Positions 1 to 11,410 of a stretch of DNA of 64,000 nucleotides are shown here, one piece after another; the stretch's first letter is position 1, and each line of letters opens with the position of its first letter. A program made the translations under genes and the position numbers. The stretch comes from Triplophysa rosa (lineage: Eukaryota > Chordata > Actinopteri > Cypriniformes > Nemacheilidae): the NCBI RefSeq assembly GCF_024868665.1, contig NC_079892.1:4626077-4690076 (forward strand), in the 5' to 3' direction. A model generated the notes under the pieces. That model was not told the DNA's origin and searched no databases. It saw only the letters and a list, made by a program, of their open reading frames with translations.

Positions 1-60
1 GACTTTATCTTAGTTTAAGCATAAACTCATTTAATTTTGTGCATTTTATCAGAACACAAG

Positions 61-167
61 TTAAAGGAGTAGTACACTTTAAAATAAGCCCCCATTGACT
101 TTCCATAGTAGGAATAAAAATACTTTGGAAAGTCAATGGGGGCTTATTTTAAAGTGAACTACTTTAA
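61..167. mobile_element. Short hairpin MITE, TTAA-flanked
   Basis: The two halves are near-perfect inverted copies of each other around a short A/T-rich loop near 105-120. Both ends read TTAAAG(G/T)AGTAGT(A/T)CAC inward, so the element starts and ends with TTAA. The arms contain CCCCCATTGACTTTCCA, a motif also found in the core of the abundant palindromic MITE elsewhere in the window. It is probably a minimal hairpin derivative of that family and encodes nothing. Confidence 0.8.
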
Positions 168-1107
168 ATATTATTTAGACATATTTGTTCTAAAAAGCAG
201 GACAAAAACATATATATTTTGCAGTGCAAACAAAGATCTCCACCTCATAGAGTACTTTGTTTTTTCTTACTTTCCTGTAAAATCAGTTTGGCTTCACAAG
301 GTTATAGAGCCACGTCACACTGGTCCTTAGAAGCTCAGAGGAAGCAAGTTCTCCGTCGTGAAGGGCGACAGTTTAACCTTCCCTTCTCTCTGCCATTATT
401 TCACCAGCAGGTCGACCTGGTTTCTAAAGACGCCAAGCATGCCAAATCTATTGTGAGTTAAGAGCCGATTTGCCGTCATGCCAACCGCTGGCTCCTCCGC
501 TAATAGCCTTCCTAACTGTGCTAATCATTCGCTAATGTTATAGTCTTCATAGAAAGATATACCATTTGCATCATGTCTGAAAGGAATTCTGTATGTTGTA
601 AACATAATATGCATAAATCGTTCTAAAATTGGCAGTGGTTTCCTAATTTAACTGCAGAAGGAATGTGAGAATATTTTACAGTACAGTAGAAGTGCAACAA
701 ATCTAAAGCTTTTTGAATTTTAGCTTTTGAAAGAAGCTGTAGCTAGTGTAGTCTGTGGACAACATGAACCATTTATGATTATACTTATTAATTAAACACA
801 TTTTACAGTACTGAATTGAATATATTGTTTGTTAGTATTTTTACGAAGCAAACATATTACCACCGATTTTAACATGAAACACATTTTACTTGTGTATTTG
901 AAAGTGAAGCAGGCCATTCGAAAGAGCATTCAAGTTAAAAGCGAGCGTTTAATACCAGAATCCTGCCCTGTGGTTGAAAATGAAACAGGGATGCATTAGG
1001 TTAGCTGAAATAGATAACATTTTGATCAAATATTATACAAAATTGTGATATAAAACATAAAAATAAAGTTCACCAATGATTTATGCATAATATGACGGGA
1101 ATATGCA
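168..1107. other. Unannotated unique sequence
   Basis: Moderately AT-rich, with no recognisable repeat, RNA or coding exon. Small open frames near 219-461 lack protein-like composition or family motifs. Confidence 0.4.
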
Positions 1108-1322
1108 TTAAAGGTGTAGTTCTTCATTTCCTCTCATGTCATTTCAAACGTGTATGACCAGAACACAAAAGAAGATATTTTGAAGAATGTTGGTAACCAA
1201 ACAACATGGACCCCCATTGACTTTCAATGTGTGGACACAAAATGAATTCCTCACAACTCTACAGGTTGTGAATGGCATATGGGTGACTAAATAAGGACAG
1301 AATTGCTATTTTTGTGTGAACA
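1108..1322. mobile_element. Abundant palindromic TTAA MITE, diverged copy
   Basis: It begins TTAAAGGTGTAGTTC and carries the family core in order: TCATGTCATTTCAAAC, GTATGAC, GAACACAAAAGAAGATATTT, GAAGAATGTTGGTAACC, CCCCCATTGACTTTC and a degenerate second arm with GGGTGACTAAATAAGGACAG. The second arm is partly deleted, so the palindrome is lopsided. The family is an Angel-like, noncoding inverted-repeat element of cyprinids; the name is from memory. Confidence 0.85.
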
Positions 1323-3024
1323 ATTTTTTATACAATGGCTGCCCTAAACAATGCTCTGGAGATTAATGTAATACCCAAAGCAGTTCTTTACTAAAGAAGA
1401 TTTCCATTATGTTAGTTTTAGTTGGTTTTAAAACTGGTTTGATTTCAAATGATTATAGCATTGTATGTTTCCCATGTACCCTGTAAAGTAGGACAAAAGG
1501 ATCTGAGATGTTCACGTCTCCCTCGGTATATGGCTGAATCAGACTGCACTAAACAGCAGCATTTGCATGCGGCACAACAACCGAACACATCAGTGTTAAA
1601 TCAGCCCCTGCAGAGTTCAATGTATATATGTTTGTCACTGTGCTGGATTTAAACTCTGCCTGTTTATGTATTCCACACAGCACAAGCAGTTCTTCAGAAT
1701 TGTCATTTCAACAAAAAACGCCCGTTGATGGCGTTGCGTACTGTGCATGCTCTCTTTTTGCCAGACATCGATCAGAACGGATGTCACTGATGAATCACTG
1801 AAGGCCTGAACTGCTCTTGAACTTTGAATGAGATTCAATTATTTCTCCAAAATGTTTTGAACGGAACTTATTTTCAGACATCTAAGGTAATTTTCAGCTT
1901 TTTTCGGTCGTACGCTTTATTAGGGTCAAGGTTTAAATCATACAGGTGTGTATACCTGCCTTGAGGACTTGAGTAATCTTCATTTAACTGCGCGCCAGGC
2001 ATCTCGAGTCCTTCGTCACAAGCAATTAATGGATGACTTTTTTACGTCTTTTGGATTGTGATTACGGCGTCGGTAATTACAACAACGGTGTCGATGATTA
2101 GAACAACGATGCCCGGAAGGTAAAACAAAATTGGCGCCTCCAATTTTATCAAGCGTGACCTGCGTTTCACCGTCGGAAGCAGGAACTTTGAAGTGATGGG
2201 TAACACAACCGACTTGTTTTGTCGACATTCGCCTGGCTTTTTAAACACATGTCCTTGACGTGCGTCGTTGTGAAAAGGCATATTTTAAAGTCCATTACGT
2301 GAGTGGGGAAGAATCTAGATAAAACATATTCGCATCACGTTCGCATTTGGCATTGTACTCACGCACAACCTCGTGACCTTAAAGGCCTATCGCGTTTTCT
2401 GATGCTGAATGCTGCAGATTTGCCTCCGCCAAAGGTGTCCATAATTGCGGTCCTTATGTCTCCCGTAGAGCTATCGGTTTAATTGAGCCAGCAATGAACT
2501 AATGGCTTTCCAGTGATGCACGGGGTGGGGGGGTTGCGTCGCACTCCCGGATTCCCGTTACAGCGTTCGGAGCGAGCGCGTCAAGGGGGTGTGAAGAAGA
2601 TCCGAGGAACTTAATGGCTCTGTTTACACCTGCCAAACTGCTTGTTCATCTTTTTTTACCTCTAAATGTCATTCCGACAGACATGGAGGTTGAGTACCGT
2701 CGGACCCCAATGCACTGTTGGAGCGGGGGGCGTGGTTTTTAATAGAGTTCGGCCCATGCCAGATCCTCCTAAATGGGTAATCGTGTGGACTAGGAGAGGG
2801 GTGTTAGATGGACCCCGGCCAGCGGAAAGAGAACTGAACTAAAGGGATTGAGAAAAAGCATTTTATAAGTGCTCGCTGGAAAGAATAAACAATCCACAGC
2901 TAGGAAAAATAAGCATTCCAGAGCTAAAAATGATCATAATTCTATACCGAACAACAGAGTGCATTATCAAGAAAATGTTATTGCTCCTTTATACCTCAGG
3001 AGACATGATAAAGTTATTGAATTT
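1323..3024. other. Unannotated sequence with a CpG-rich patch
   Basis: No gene recognised. At 2068-2112 there is a short degenerate tandem of about 20-22 bp (ACGGCGTCGGTAATTACAAC-like, three rounds). About 2520-2780 is G-rich and CpG-rich compared with its surroundings. Neither has an identifiable function. Confidence 0.35.
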
Positions 3025-3165
3025 GTGTCCATGTTATGGAAGTCAATGGGGTCCAATGTTGTTCGGTTACCGACATTCTTCAAAATATCTTCTTTTTGTG
3101 TTCTGCAGAGGAAAGAAAGTCATACAGGTTCGGAATGACATGAGCATGCATAAATGATAAAAATA
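3025..3165. mobile_element. Palindromic TTAA MITE, right-half fragment
   Basis: Only the centre and right arm survive: TTATGGAAGTCAATGGGG, GTTCGGTTACCGACATTCTTC, AAAATATCTTC, TGTGTTCTGCAG, GAAAGAAAGTCATACAGGTT and GGAATGACATGAG. The terminal GGGTGAACTATCCCTTTAA part is lost. Confidence 0.8.
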
Positions 3166-4775
3166 TTACTACACATCAAATCTATTTCAGTTGACATTGT
3201 ATACGTTTTTATAGCACATGACACCAACGGCCTCCATCCCAGAGTGCTGTGTCCTTAAAAGGCATTTTTTTGTTCAATGGCCCTGTCCCCATGCTGCAGT
3301 CCCGACAGGGTTTCTTTCTCCCCGTATGGGAGTCTCAGCAGGCTTAACAGGCCAATTAGACACCAGCTAGTTTATTAATAAACACATCTGTGGGGAAGGT
3401 GGGCCCTGTCTTCTCACTACAGGTCTTAAGGAGCTGGCACTGGTGCTGACGGTCCCCCGCTGTAGCCGAGTGCCGGCGTCCTTGCAGTTGCCCTTTAAAC
3501 TAATCCCAGCCTGTTTGTCTTCGCTTGAAATGATTAAGGTTTGTATTTGAGTTGAAAGCTGGGATAATTGGCACTAAATCAGCAGAAAAGCAGCAGCTCC
3601 CATCTGAAAGTTTAACAGATTTTGAAAACATTTTTGACCATGAACTGCCCGATGATCACAGATATTATCGGTGTAAGAGACAGACCACTCGTGTGTAAAA
3701 ACTATACACAGAAGTTAATGTAAATAAACAAGTGTTCTGTCTACGCATGAAGAAAACGTTAACAGCGTTTATTAATCTTAGTTTATGTTCATTTCAGCAT
3801 TTACTAATATATTTTCATAAACAAAAGTTGTATTTGTTAACATCACTTTTCAATTACAGTGAACAAATGTATTGACAGTAACTAAAATTAATATTACAAA
3901 ATTAATCAATTCTGAACAAACGTATGTACAAATGTTAATAAATACAAATATATTTGTAGTGTTACAATACACTACATTTAATTATATATTATAATAATAT
4001 TATATATATATATTCTGTATATATACACTGTACTGTACATAATACTGAAATTGTAGTTCTAAAAATAAACTACTCAAATCGTACCTTGCATCATGGAGGT
4101 CTATCTTCTCTTCTTTTCTAGAATGCATGTAAAACAGCCTAAAATGTTTTTTGAAAAATGTATTTTTTGAGGATGTAGTAAATCTAGGGTAAGGACCAAG
4201 CAATCTTAGCAGGTGTGAAAAACTATGCAACACTCCACAAACCCCCATGACGGCTATAACCGACACTAATCTAAAAACTGCAATGACACACATTACACTA
4301 CAGTTTAATTGATGACATAAAAATCACAAATTTAGCCGTAACCCGACAAACTGGAAGTGGATTTATTTCCCTGTAATCAAATAAGAGCATGGTCCGCTTT
4401 GACCCTAATGACACAGTTCCTGACACAATTTTTGGCAAAGGTTGTAAAAAAGATTTAATGATTGTCATCAATCAAACAGCAACCAAAAACTGTTCCTGCC
4501 GACCCAGAAATGTCAAAGTGTGCCTTAGTCCCGCAGCTGGGGAGGGGAGGCTGGCTTTAAAAAAGTATCAGTATAGTATTGGTTTCCTAATGAGGTGCAA
4601 GTTAGAAGGTGTTGCATGGAAAAGCAGAACATTTTATTTGAATGTGAAGGGTAATCTATTATACGGTGGAGGGGAGGTGGGAAGTTTAGTGTAAGACAAA
4701 ACTACTGTGAAAAAGATGGATGAGACTATAGAGTTTTATTCTGTATTATTTACTGTATAGGTATTTCTTAAAATA
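3166..4775. other. Unannotated AT-rich sequence
   Basis: No gene or transposon recognised. A TA-rich simple repeat lies at about 3977-4027. The open frames at 4000-4293 (-) and 4389-4694 (+) have no family motifs and look like chance. Confidence 0.4.
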
Positions 4776-4993
4776 TAATGTTGGTAACCGAATGACGGCA
4801 GTACCTATTCACTTCTATACTCTATGGACACAAAACTAATGCAAGTGAATGGGCACCGCCTTGGTTCGGTTATCAACATTCTTCAAAATATCTTCTTTTG
4901 TGTTCTGCGGAAGAAAGTCATACAGGTTTGAAATGACAAGAGGGTGAGTAAACAATGACAAACTTTTCATTTTTGGCTGAACTATCACTTTAA
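4776..4993. mobile_element. Palindromic TTAA MITE, left end truncated
   Basis: Contains the left core AATGTTGGTAACCGAATG, the spacer TATGGACACAAAACTAATGC, then the full right arm ending TTTTGGCTGAACTATCACTTTAA. The right end keeps the terminal TTAA. The leftmost ~90 bp of the consensus is absent. Confidence 0.85.
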
Positions 4994-5064
4994 GCCTTCA
5001 TTTGCTCTTTATTCTTACTCGTTAATGTCTAGACAACACACCTGAGGTATAAATGAGACCTCAT

Positions 5065-6114
5065 CATAGGCGTAATTTGCGGGTGGACGGGTGGGACATG
5101 TCCACCACTTTTTGCCAAAGTCAATTTTGTCCCCACCATTTATTGGAAGAAATAAAAAATACGGAGTGTCTATTTACCGTTGCTTTGTAAGCAGAGGATA
5201 TTTATACTAACTCCGCCCATCAGTTTCAGATTGGAATAGACAAAATGTAAGAAAGGCGCATGAAAATTGACTGCTCCAGTGGCGTAAAGAGCGTAAAACA
5301 TGTGTTACCTACTTCACGTCGTCGTGGGTTCGGGACTGTTGTTTGCTGAACTTTTTCCCTAGCACATATCAGATTGTAAAGGTATTTATTTTTAATAAAA
5401 TGCTGAAAATATTTGAAAATGGCTGTTCAAGTCATACATGTACCAAACATTTTGCGCTTAATTGCACTTTGATGCTATATATTCGTCCTTAGTTTCATGA
5501 GTTCAAAACAAAATTGAGAAAGTTCGTTGTATATTTGTAGCCTATCTGGCAATGCCCGTAGTAATAAGTGAAAAAAAGATTTTTTAAAGATATTATTTTC
5601 CATCTGTTTCCCCTGTATACTTAAATGTTTGTCCTTATTAGCAGGGGGTTCCCAAACGTCTCAATCCTTGACCCACCGACAGGTAATCTGTGTCAAACAC
5701 CAAATTTTTAAAACACACATTCGTTTCAGTAGTTTTTATTTGATCACAAATTAATACGTTTAATTACGTACGGCAACAGCCATCCTTACATATAATAAAG
5801 CACAACATGCTTTAAATGATCTATTAATGAAAACATGATATAGTTTAAAAACAAATGGAAGCAGATCTGATATGTGAAAATTTAGAATAGTGAGATCAGC
5901 GGATTCGACCTGCTTCACGGCAGTATCAATATTATTTGTCATGCGTGTTTCGCACTAACGTTATACCACTGAATATATAGGAGAAGTCACCTACATTTTT
6001 CGAGCTTGTGACGCCCATGAATATTCCCAACGAGTTATTACAGAAACTATTTATTAAAATATTGTTTGTGTCGTCTTTGTGCCCACCACTTTTCAAAACA
6101 AAGTTACGCCACTG
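5065..6114. mobile_element. hAT-like DNA transposon, non-autonomous, 1.05 kb
   Basis: An 8-bp direct repeat GACCTCAT flanks the element (5057-5064 and 6115-6122), the size expected of hAT target duplications. The left end reads CATAGGCGTAATTTG and the inverted right end CAGTGGCGTAACTTTG, a fair terminal inverted repeat. Similarity continues inward through the GGTGGGCAC / CCACCACTTTT motifs. No transposase motif is readable inside and the longest internal frame is about 60 codons, so it is non-autonomous. A second copy of the terminal motif, CAGTGGCGTAA, lies inside at about 5278-5288. Confidence 0.8.
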
Positions 6115-6213
6115 GACCTCATGTCTGACTTGCTCTTTTTTTATCAGGCCCTGCCGTTTGCTCTGTCAACACATACACAATTCTTCTCTTTAAACGTTTC
6201 CTCTCGTTCACAG

Positions 6214-6489
6214 CAGTGTGAGACGAATCGGATCAGCACAAATGCCTGTCGCTTCCTGCTGGCGTGTTTGCCCCATCAGCAATCCTCTTGGATTTTACCC
6301 AGTCTCGCACGACTCGACCCACAAACACGCAGCTAAACGCTTTTACCTTCAGCGGCTCCTGTGGTGTGACGATCCTGAACATGGTTTGTTGGTGCTGGAG
6401 GCCATCCAGCCTGTATCACTGACAGCTGATGACAGGAAGTACAGAGCGTGTGAACTGAGTGGTGTCACTTCCTGTCAGAGGGCCAGAAA
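6214..6489 (+). other. Possible internal exon, unrecognised
   Basis: The interval is preceded by a pyrimidine-rich tract ending CTCTCGTTCACAG (acceptor-like) and followed by AAA|GTGAGT (strong donor consensus). One frame is open throughout, about 92 codons; the other two contain stops. The peptide has mixed, protein-like composition (for example ...LWCDDPEHGLLVLEA... and ...TADDRKYRACELSG), but I do not recognise it. It would start after two bases of a split codon and end two bases into the next. It lies 100 bp beyond a hAT element and just before a MITE, so a chance frame in unique DNA is quite possible. Confidence 0.2.
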
Positions 6490-6503
6490 GTGAGTACTGA
6501 GAC

Positions 6504-6848
6504 TTAAAGGTCCAGTGTATGAAATTTAGCGGCATCTACAGTAGCAGTGAGGTTGCGAATTGGAACCAACGGCTAACTCCACCCTTCATACCTCCCTTTA
6601 GAAGCACTATGGTGGCTGACACAGGGCTAAGATGACGTCACGTTTTCGCTTCTTTGCTGAGACATGCCAACAAGGTGAATTCCATGTAAGGGGACCCACG
6701 GTGTATGTAGATAGAAAAAGCTCATTCTAAGGTAATAAAAACATAATGCCTCCGTTATGTAAGGTCTTTATACACCTCATAGTTATGTATGTTATATTGC
6801 CTTTCTGTCAATAGATCCTCCAAAGATATGACACACATCACCTTTACC
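6504..6848. mobile_element. TTAAAGGTCCAGTGT-type MITE, copy 1
   Basis: Starts TTAAAGGTCCAGTGTATGA and runs through GCAGTGAGGTTGCGAATTGG, CAACGGCTAACTCCACCC, GGTGGCTGACACAGG, AAGGGGACCCACGGTGTATG and CTCATTCTAAGGTAATAAAA. The same ordered motifs recur at 54548-54928, which proves a dispersed family. Compared with that copy, this one lacks an internal segment of about 50 bp between CTTTGCTGA and AACAAGGTGAATTCC. The right end is worn (CACATCACCTTTACC). Noncoding. Confidence 0.8.
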
Positions 6849-7282
6849 TTATTGATAATAAAATGACTGTTGTGTTACTTAAATGTTCCTTAGATAAGGT
6901 CTAGGGAGCGTAGCGTGCTAATGCGAAAGTAAACTGCTGAGATGCCATAGGCCATTTAGCAGGTAAAAGGATGCTGTCAACCTGGAGTAGCACTGATGGA
7001 AATCATAGCTGTGCTCAGGTAGTTGACTGAGTAATGAAGCCTATGACTGAGACAATTTGACTGTTTTTCCCACCTAAAGTCTATTTTTGATAAATGTAGT
7101 TATACCTTGTATGTCAAAACACCTGTCATTTTGTGCTCTAAAGATTCTGGATTTGAGAGACACCGTGTTTGTACTCAATGTTCTCATACAGATACATATA
7201 AGTTTTAGTTTCCTGCACAAAAATAAAAAAGTTAAAGGAACAGTTCACCCAAATAGAATATTCTGTCTTCATTTACGCACCC

Positions 7283-7754
7283 TTAAAGGGATGGTTCATC
7301 CAAAAATGAAAAATTTGTCATCATTTACTCACCCTCAGGTTGTTTCAAACGTGTATAAATGTATTTGTTCCAATGAACACAAAGAAAGATATTTGGAAGA
7401 ATGTTAGCAATTTTCAGTTCTGGGACATCATCCACTACCATAGTAGGAAAATAAATATTGTAATATTGTATTTTTTGTGAAATGGTAGTCAAAGGTGCCC
7501 GAGGTGCCTCTTTGTTTTCCTAAATTCTTCAAAATATCTAATTATGTGTTCAACAGAACAAAAAATACAATATTACAATATTTATTTTCCTACTATGGTA
7601 GTGGATGATGTCCCAGATCTGAAAATTACTAACATTCTTCCAATTATCTTTCTCTGTGTTCATCGGAACAAAGTAATTTATACAGGTATGAAATTACATA
7701 AGGGTGAGTAAATGATGACAGAATTTTCATTTTTGGATGAACTATCCCCTTTAA
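7283..7754. mobile_element. TTAA MITE nested inside another MITE
   Basis: Starts TTAAAGGGATGGTTCATCC and ends GGATGAACTATCCCCTTTAA. It sits within the copy spanning 7232-8358, with TTAA at each edge (7283-7286 and 7751-7754). Removing the insert with one TTAA restores alignment of the host copy to its relative at 13683. This is direct evidence that the family duplicates a 4-bp TTAA target. The arms include the inverted pair TACAATATTACAATATTTAT / ATAAATATTGTAATATTGTA around about 7450-7590. Confidence 0.85.
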
Positions 7755-7788
7755 GTTGTTTCAAATCTGTACAAATTTCTTTGTTCTG

Positions 7789-8012
7789 TATGGGATTACT
7801 TTTGTGTCAATAAAAATGAATGCAAACTTCAAAAAACGAACAAAAATATGCAATGAGAAAGAAAAAAGCAGTTTATTTGAAAATCATGTCACAATCTTGC
7901 AATTGAGTTTATTGTTTTCATTATCAAAGTGTTTTTTTTCTTTCTCGTTGTATATTTTTGTTTGTTTTTTAAAGTTCGCGTTCATTTTTATTGACACAAA
8001 AGTAATCCCATA
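7789..8012. mobile_element. 224-bp palindromic MITE with 6-bp target duplication
   Basis: The ends are perfect inverted repeats for about 37 bp (TATGGGATTACTTTTGTGTC at the left). The arms continue as imperfect complements, including GAAAGAAAAAAG / CTTTTTTCTTTC, towards the centre near 7900. GTTCTG flanks both sides (7783-7788 and 8013-8018). The host MITE consensus has a single GTTCTG there, so this is a true target duplication. No coding capacity. Family not recognised. Confidence 0.82.
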
Positions 8013-8358
8013 GTTCTGATGATCACAAAGAAGGATATTTGGAAGAATGCTTGGTACCAAACAATTTTGGGCCAGCATTGACTACCATAGTAGGAAAAAT
8101 TACTTACTTTTGTTAAACATAAAAGAAGATATTTTGAAGAATGTAGGAAAGCAAACAGTTCTGGGGCACTATTGACTACCATTGTAACTTTTCCTACGAT
8201 GGTAGTCAATGGTGGCCAAGAACTGTTTGGTTACAAGCATTCTTTCAAATATCTTTATCTGTGTTCATCAGAACAAAGAAATTTACAGAGATTTGGAACA
8301 ACTCGAGGGTGAGTAAATGATGACAGAATTTGTATTTTTGGGTGAACTGTCCCTTTAA

Positions 8359-9438
8359 AAGCATCTGTATCTTAGGTGCTAACAATGCACCTACTCTGCA
8401 AATACAAACTGTATAGCGTGTATGCATAAATGTATGGATAAATGTAAATATAACGTAACATACAGAATATAGTAGTCACAGACAATTGCTTTTAAACATA
8501 AATGTTGACATTAAACCTGCGTTGCTTCTATGAAAAAACAATTGGCATGTTTAACAATAAGCTTGGACTTCCTACATCTTCTATAATTATTTTTATAATT
8601 GATTTTCCTACAAGTGCTCTCCTTATTCATTTACCAATAGTACTCTCCTAAAGATCAACACTGCCTCCCAGGGACTCGGTCGGAACTGCAGACTTGCGCA
8701 TCCATCAATCCCTCAATCGTGGTTGGCAGCACTGGGAGAAGCCACAGAGAGATGCTGAGTGGGAGAGAGCGAGAAAAGAGAGTCATGAATCAGCACCCCG
8801 GCCAGCCGCTCGCACGGGAAGCCTTCAAAGAGTAACGAAGGGAGGGATCTGACTGCGAGTACTCGCTGAACTTATGATGTGCTTTTGAGCTGTATATCAA
8901 AAACACACTGAAACAGTGGGAGTAAGAACTGAGACAAATGAAGAGAGAGGCAGATCAATATGACAAAGACCGCCTTCTGGATCCTGCGTGGCACTTTGGA
9001 GGACTCATTAAATAAAATGGAGACAAACTTGACAGTAGATGGATTACTGATTTAGGGGAAAGTTGAGCTGAGGGCGTGGCCTGCCAAGAGTGGAACGTGT
9101 CGTAATGCTCTGTCAATCATTTTTGCACCCAGTGACCAAATGCTGAAGCAACCATGTTATTGGCCTGTTATTGGATTCATCTTCAAGGAACGTTACAGGG
9201 TCGATATGAGTTAAGTTCGGTCGATGTGCACAGAAAATACGTTTCACTTGTCCCTAGCTTGTTTTTGTTTCATTTGGCGAAAATCATGGGAGTTACAATA
9301 AAGACCAGGCAAAAAAATGCATGGGTTCAAAAGCGTAGCCACATCGCTTACTAGCCTTGAAAAGTATTACAAATTCAGAAAGGATGATTTAGACCACCTT
9401 CGGCTCAAAAATATTTTTAATTTATTCTAAATTTTACA
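8359..9438. other. Unannotated unique sequence
   Basis: No gene recognised. About 8640-9060 is repeat-free and of higher complexity than its surroundings, and could be conserved noncoding DNA. Nothing else is supported. Confidence 0.35.
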
Positions 9439-9707
9439 CTACCATAGTAGGAAAAATGACATGTCAAAAGTGCCCCAGAACTGTTTGCTTTCCTACATTC
9501 TTATAAATATCTTCTTTTGTGTTTATCAGAACAAAGACATTTATAAAGCAATTTTTCCTACTATTGTAGTCTATGGTGGCCAAGAACTGTTTGGTTACAA
9601 GCATTCTTCCAAATATCTTTCTCTGTGTTCATCAGAATAAAGAAATGTATGCGTTTAAAGAGTAAATGATGACAGAATTTTCATTTTTGGGTCAACTGTT
9701 CCTTTAA
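9439..9707. mobile_element. Palindromic TTAA MITE, left-truncated
   Basis: Begins in the core CTACCATAGTAGGAAAAATG and continues through GCCCCAGAACTGTTTGC, TGGCCAAGAACTGTTTGG and CATTCTTCCAAATATC to TTTTTGGGTCAACTGTTCCTTTAA. Same subfamily as 7232-8358 and 13683-14101. Confidence 0.85.
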
Positions 9708-10787
9708 CTTAGTGGTTCTATCATAGCGTTGTATACAAATAATTTAAATATCCTGAAGGACCATCATTATGATTTTTTCGTTGTTATATTAATTATGAGT
9801 TATATTAACAACCACCTTCTAATTCTGCAGGTTAAAAAATCCTTAAAAAGGCATGTTTTTATGCATTGGGGTAGTATTTAACATTTCAAAGGGAAAACAA
9901 CTACTTATGTACCTGCCTTTGTATAGTAATGATAATATAACGAGAATCAGGAACCTTTTCCGAATATGGGTATTAGAAAAAGCATTAGGCCACATTAGAA
10001 TTGGGGGGATGGACAAAGCCTGAGTCTTACAGTGTTTACCCAAAAATTTAAATTCTGCCATTATTTACAAGGTTCCTTTATGCATCCAGTTTTATTTTCC
10101 TCTCGAAATGTTAAATGGTGAAATATTTACCCCATGCGCCAAACCATTTATGACATTTAAATTATGAGCGGATGATGTTTTATTGTACATAAAAGTGTCT
10201 CGGCACTACATTTTCTCCAATTTTGGGTGCGCAGTTTTTTCATCTGCAGCTTTGATTTTGCCTCTTTTATCACAAACATTTGACAGGGGCTCAACTAGAA
10301 TAATGTAGCCTGCATTATTTATCTGGCTCTCAAGAGCGCCATTGCTCCGCGCCGATATTCCAGTGACATTTCAAGAGAGATGGAAAGGAACAGAACTGTA
10401 AAAAGATACCCGAGGTGAAAACAGTAGGAGAGAGAGAGAGAGAGCAGACAAATCACGTCTGAGTCGTTCATGGTATGAAGGGGACGTAGCGAATGTAGCA
10501 GGTGTCTCGATCGGCTACGTCCTGTTACCGTGACACCTGTTTGAAGACTTCAAGGCAAGCTAAACATATACACATAAGGATGCCATCTTAACATCTGCAA
10601 CTGTATTTACACACACATCACGACAGATAAACACACACACAGTCATCGTGATTCGCGGATCACAGGAAATGGAGATGAAGAGATGTGCGAGGGGTGGGCT
10701 GTCGGTCTATCGTTCTACCTCTAAAAAAGATGTTGAACTCAGAGGTTGCACAACGTCTTGTCTCGGTCTCCCTCTCTTTCCGTAACT
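9708..10787. other. Unannotated, with a 40-bp MITE relic and small GA repeat
   Basis: A fragment of the abundant MITE's tip (GTTTACCCAAAAATTTAAATTCTGCC) lies at about 10030-10068, and a GA repeat at 10429-10446. The rest shows no recognisable gene or element. Confidence 0.4.
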
Positions 10788-10794
10788 CGCTCAT

Positions 10795-10839
<45 letters not shown>

Positions 10840-10856
10840 CGTTCTCTCTTGCGCTC
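10788..10856. repeat. CT microsatellite
   Basis: A CT dinucleotide run interrupted by a few CTCG steps. The open frames crossing it on + are simple-sequence translations. Confidence 0.95.
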
Positions 10857-11410
10857 TCGTTCGCCCTCTTTCATCTGTCAGAGCTAATGAACAGATGTTG
10901 CGGAGCTGTTGAATGTAAGATGATGGAGAGAGCCTCTGGCGGCTAGAGCCAGCTGGGGAAAGAGAGAGAGTGAGAAAGAGAGAATTTGATGATTTCTCAT
11001 CTATCCAGACAACATGAGCACAAAGAGGAGAACTCTCTAAAGAAGCGGCGCTCAGCTGGTTTCACTTCTGGGACCAGATTTTACATTGGACAACAAGTGG
11101 TGGCCCAACACTGATTTTTTTATTGTACAAATAGTAAATAAAAATGTATTTGAAGTGTCATTTTTTGCATTAGTAAAGGTGAGAAATGCAGACACTTTTA
11201 GCAGGTGTATGTGTGTTATTTTCTATCATTTAAAGGAAGCTTTAGCATTGCAATTCTCGTGTCTTTCAATTGATTTAAAAGAATAAAATTGAACAAATGT
11301 AAAATAATTTAATACATAAAATAATACATTTGCGTAGATACATTTGATTCGCCCACAATATCAAGCTAATACACACATGACTCTCTCTCACACACACAGA
11401 CACGATTCAC

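Larger units (their letters stand above)
7232..8358. mobile_element. Palindromic TTAA MITE, interrupted twice
   Basis: The host copy has its left tip at 7232-7282 (TTAAAGGAACAGTTCACCC...TTTACGCACCC), resumes at 7755-7788 (GTTGTTTCAAATCTGTACAA...) and again at 8019-8358, ending GGTGAACTGTCCCTTTAA. The intact relative at 13683-14101 shows these pieces are contiguous in an uninterrupted copy. The first interruption (7283-7754) is another MITE; the second (7789-8012) is an unrelated palindromic MITE. The subfamily is marked by CTACCATAGTAGGAAAA and GGCCAAGAACTGTTTGGTTAC. Confidence 0.88.

Noticed and set aside
10685..10946. Leu/Ser-rich frames on + near the CT tract
   Set aside because: Simple-sequence translation of (CT)n.
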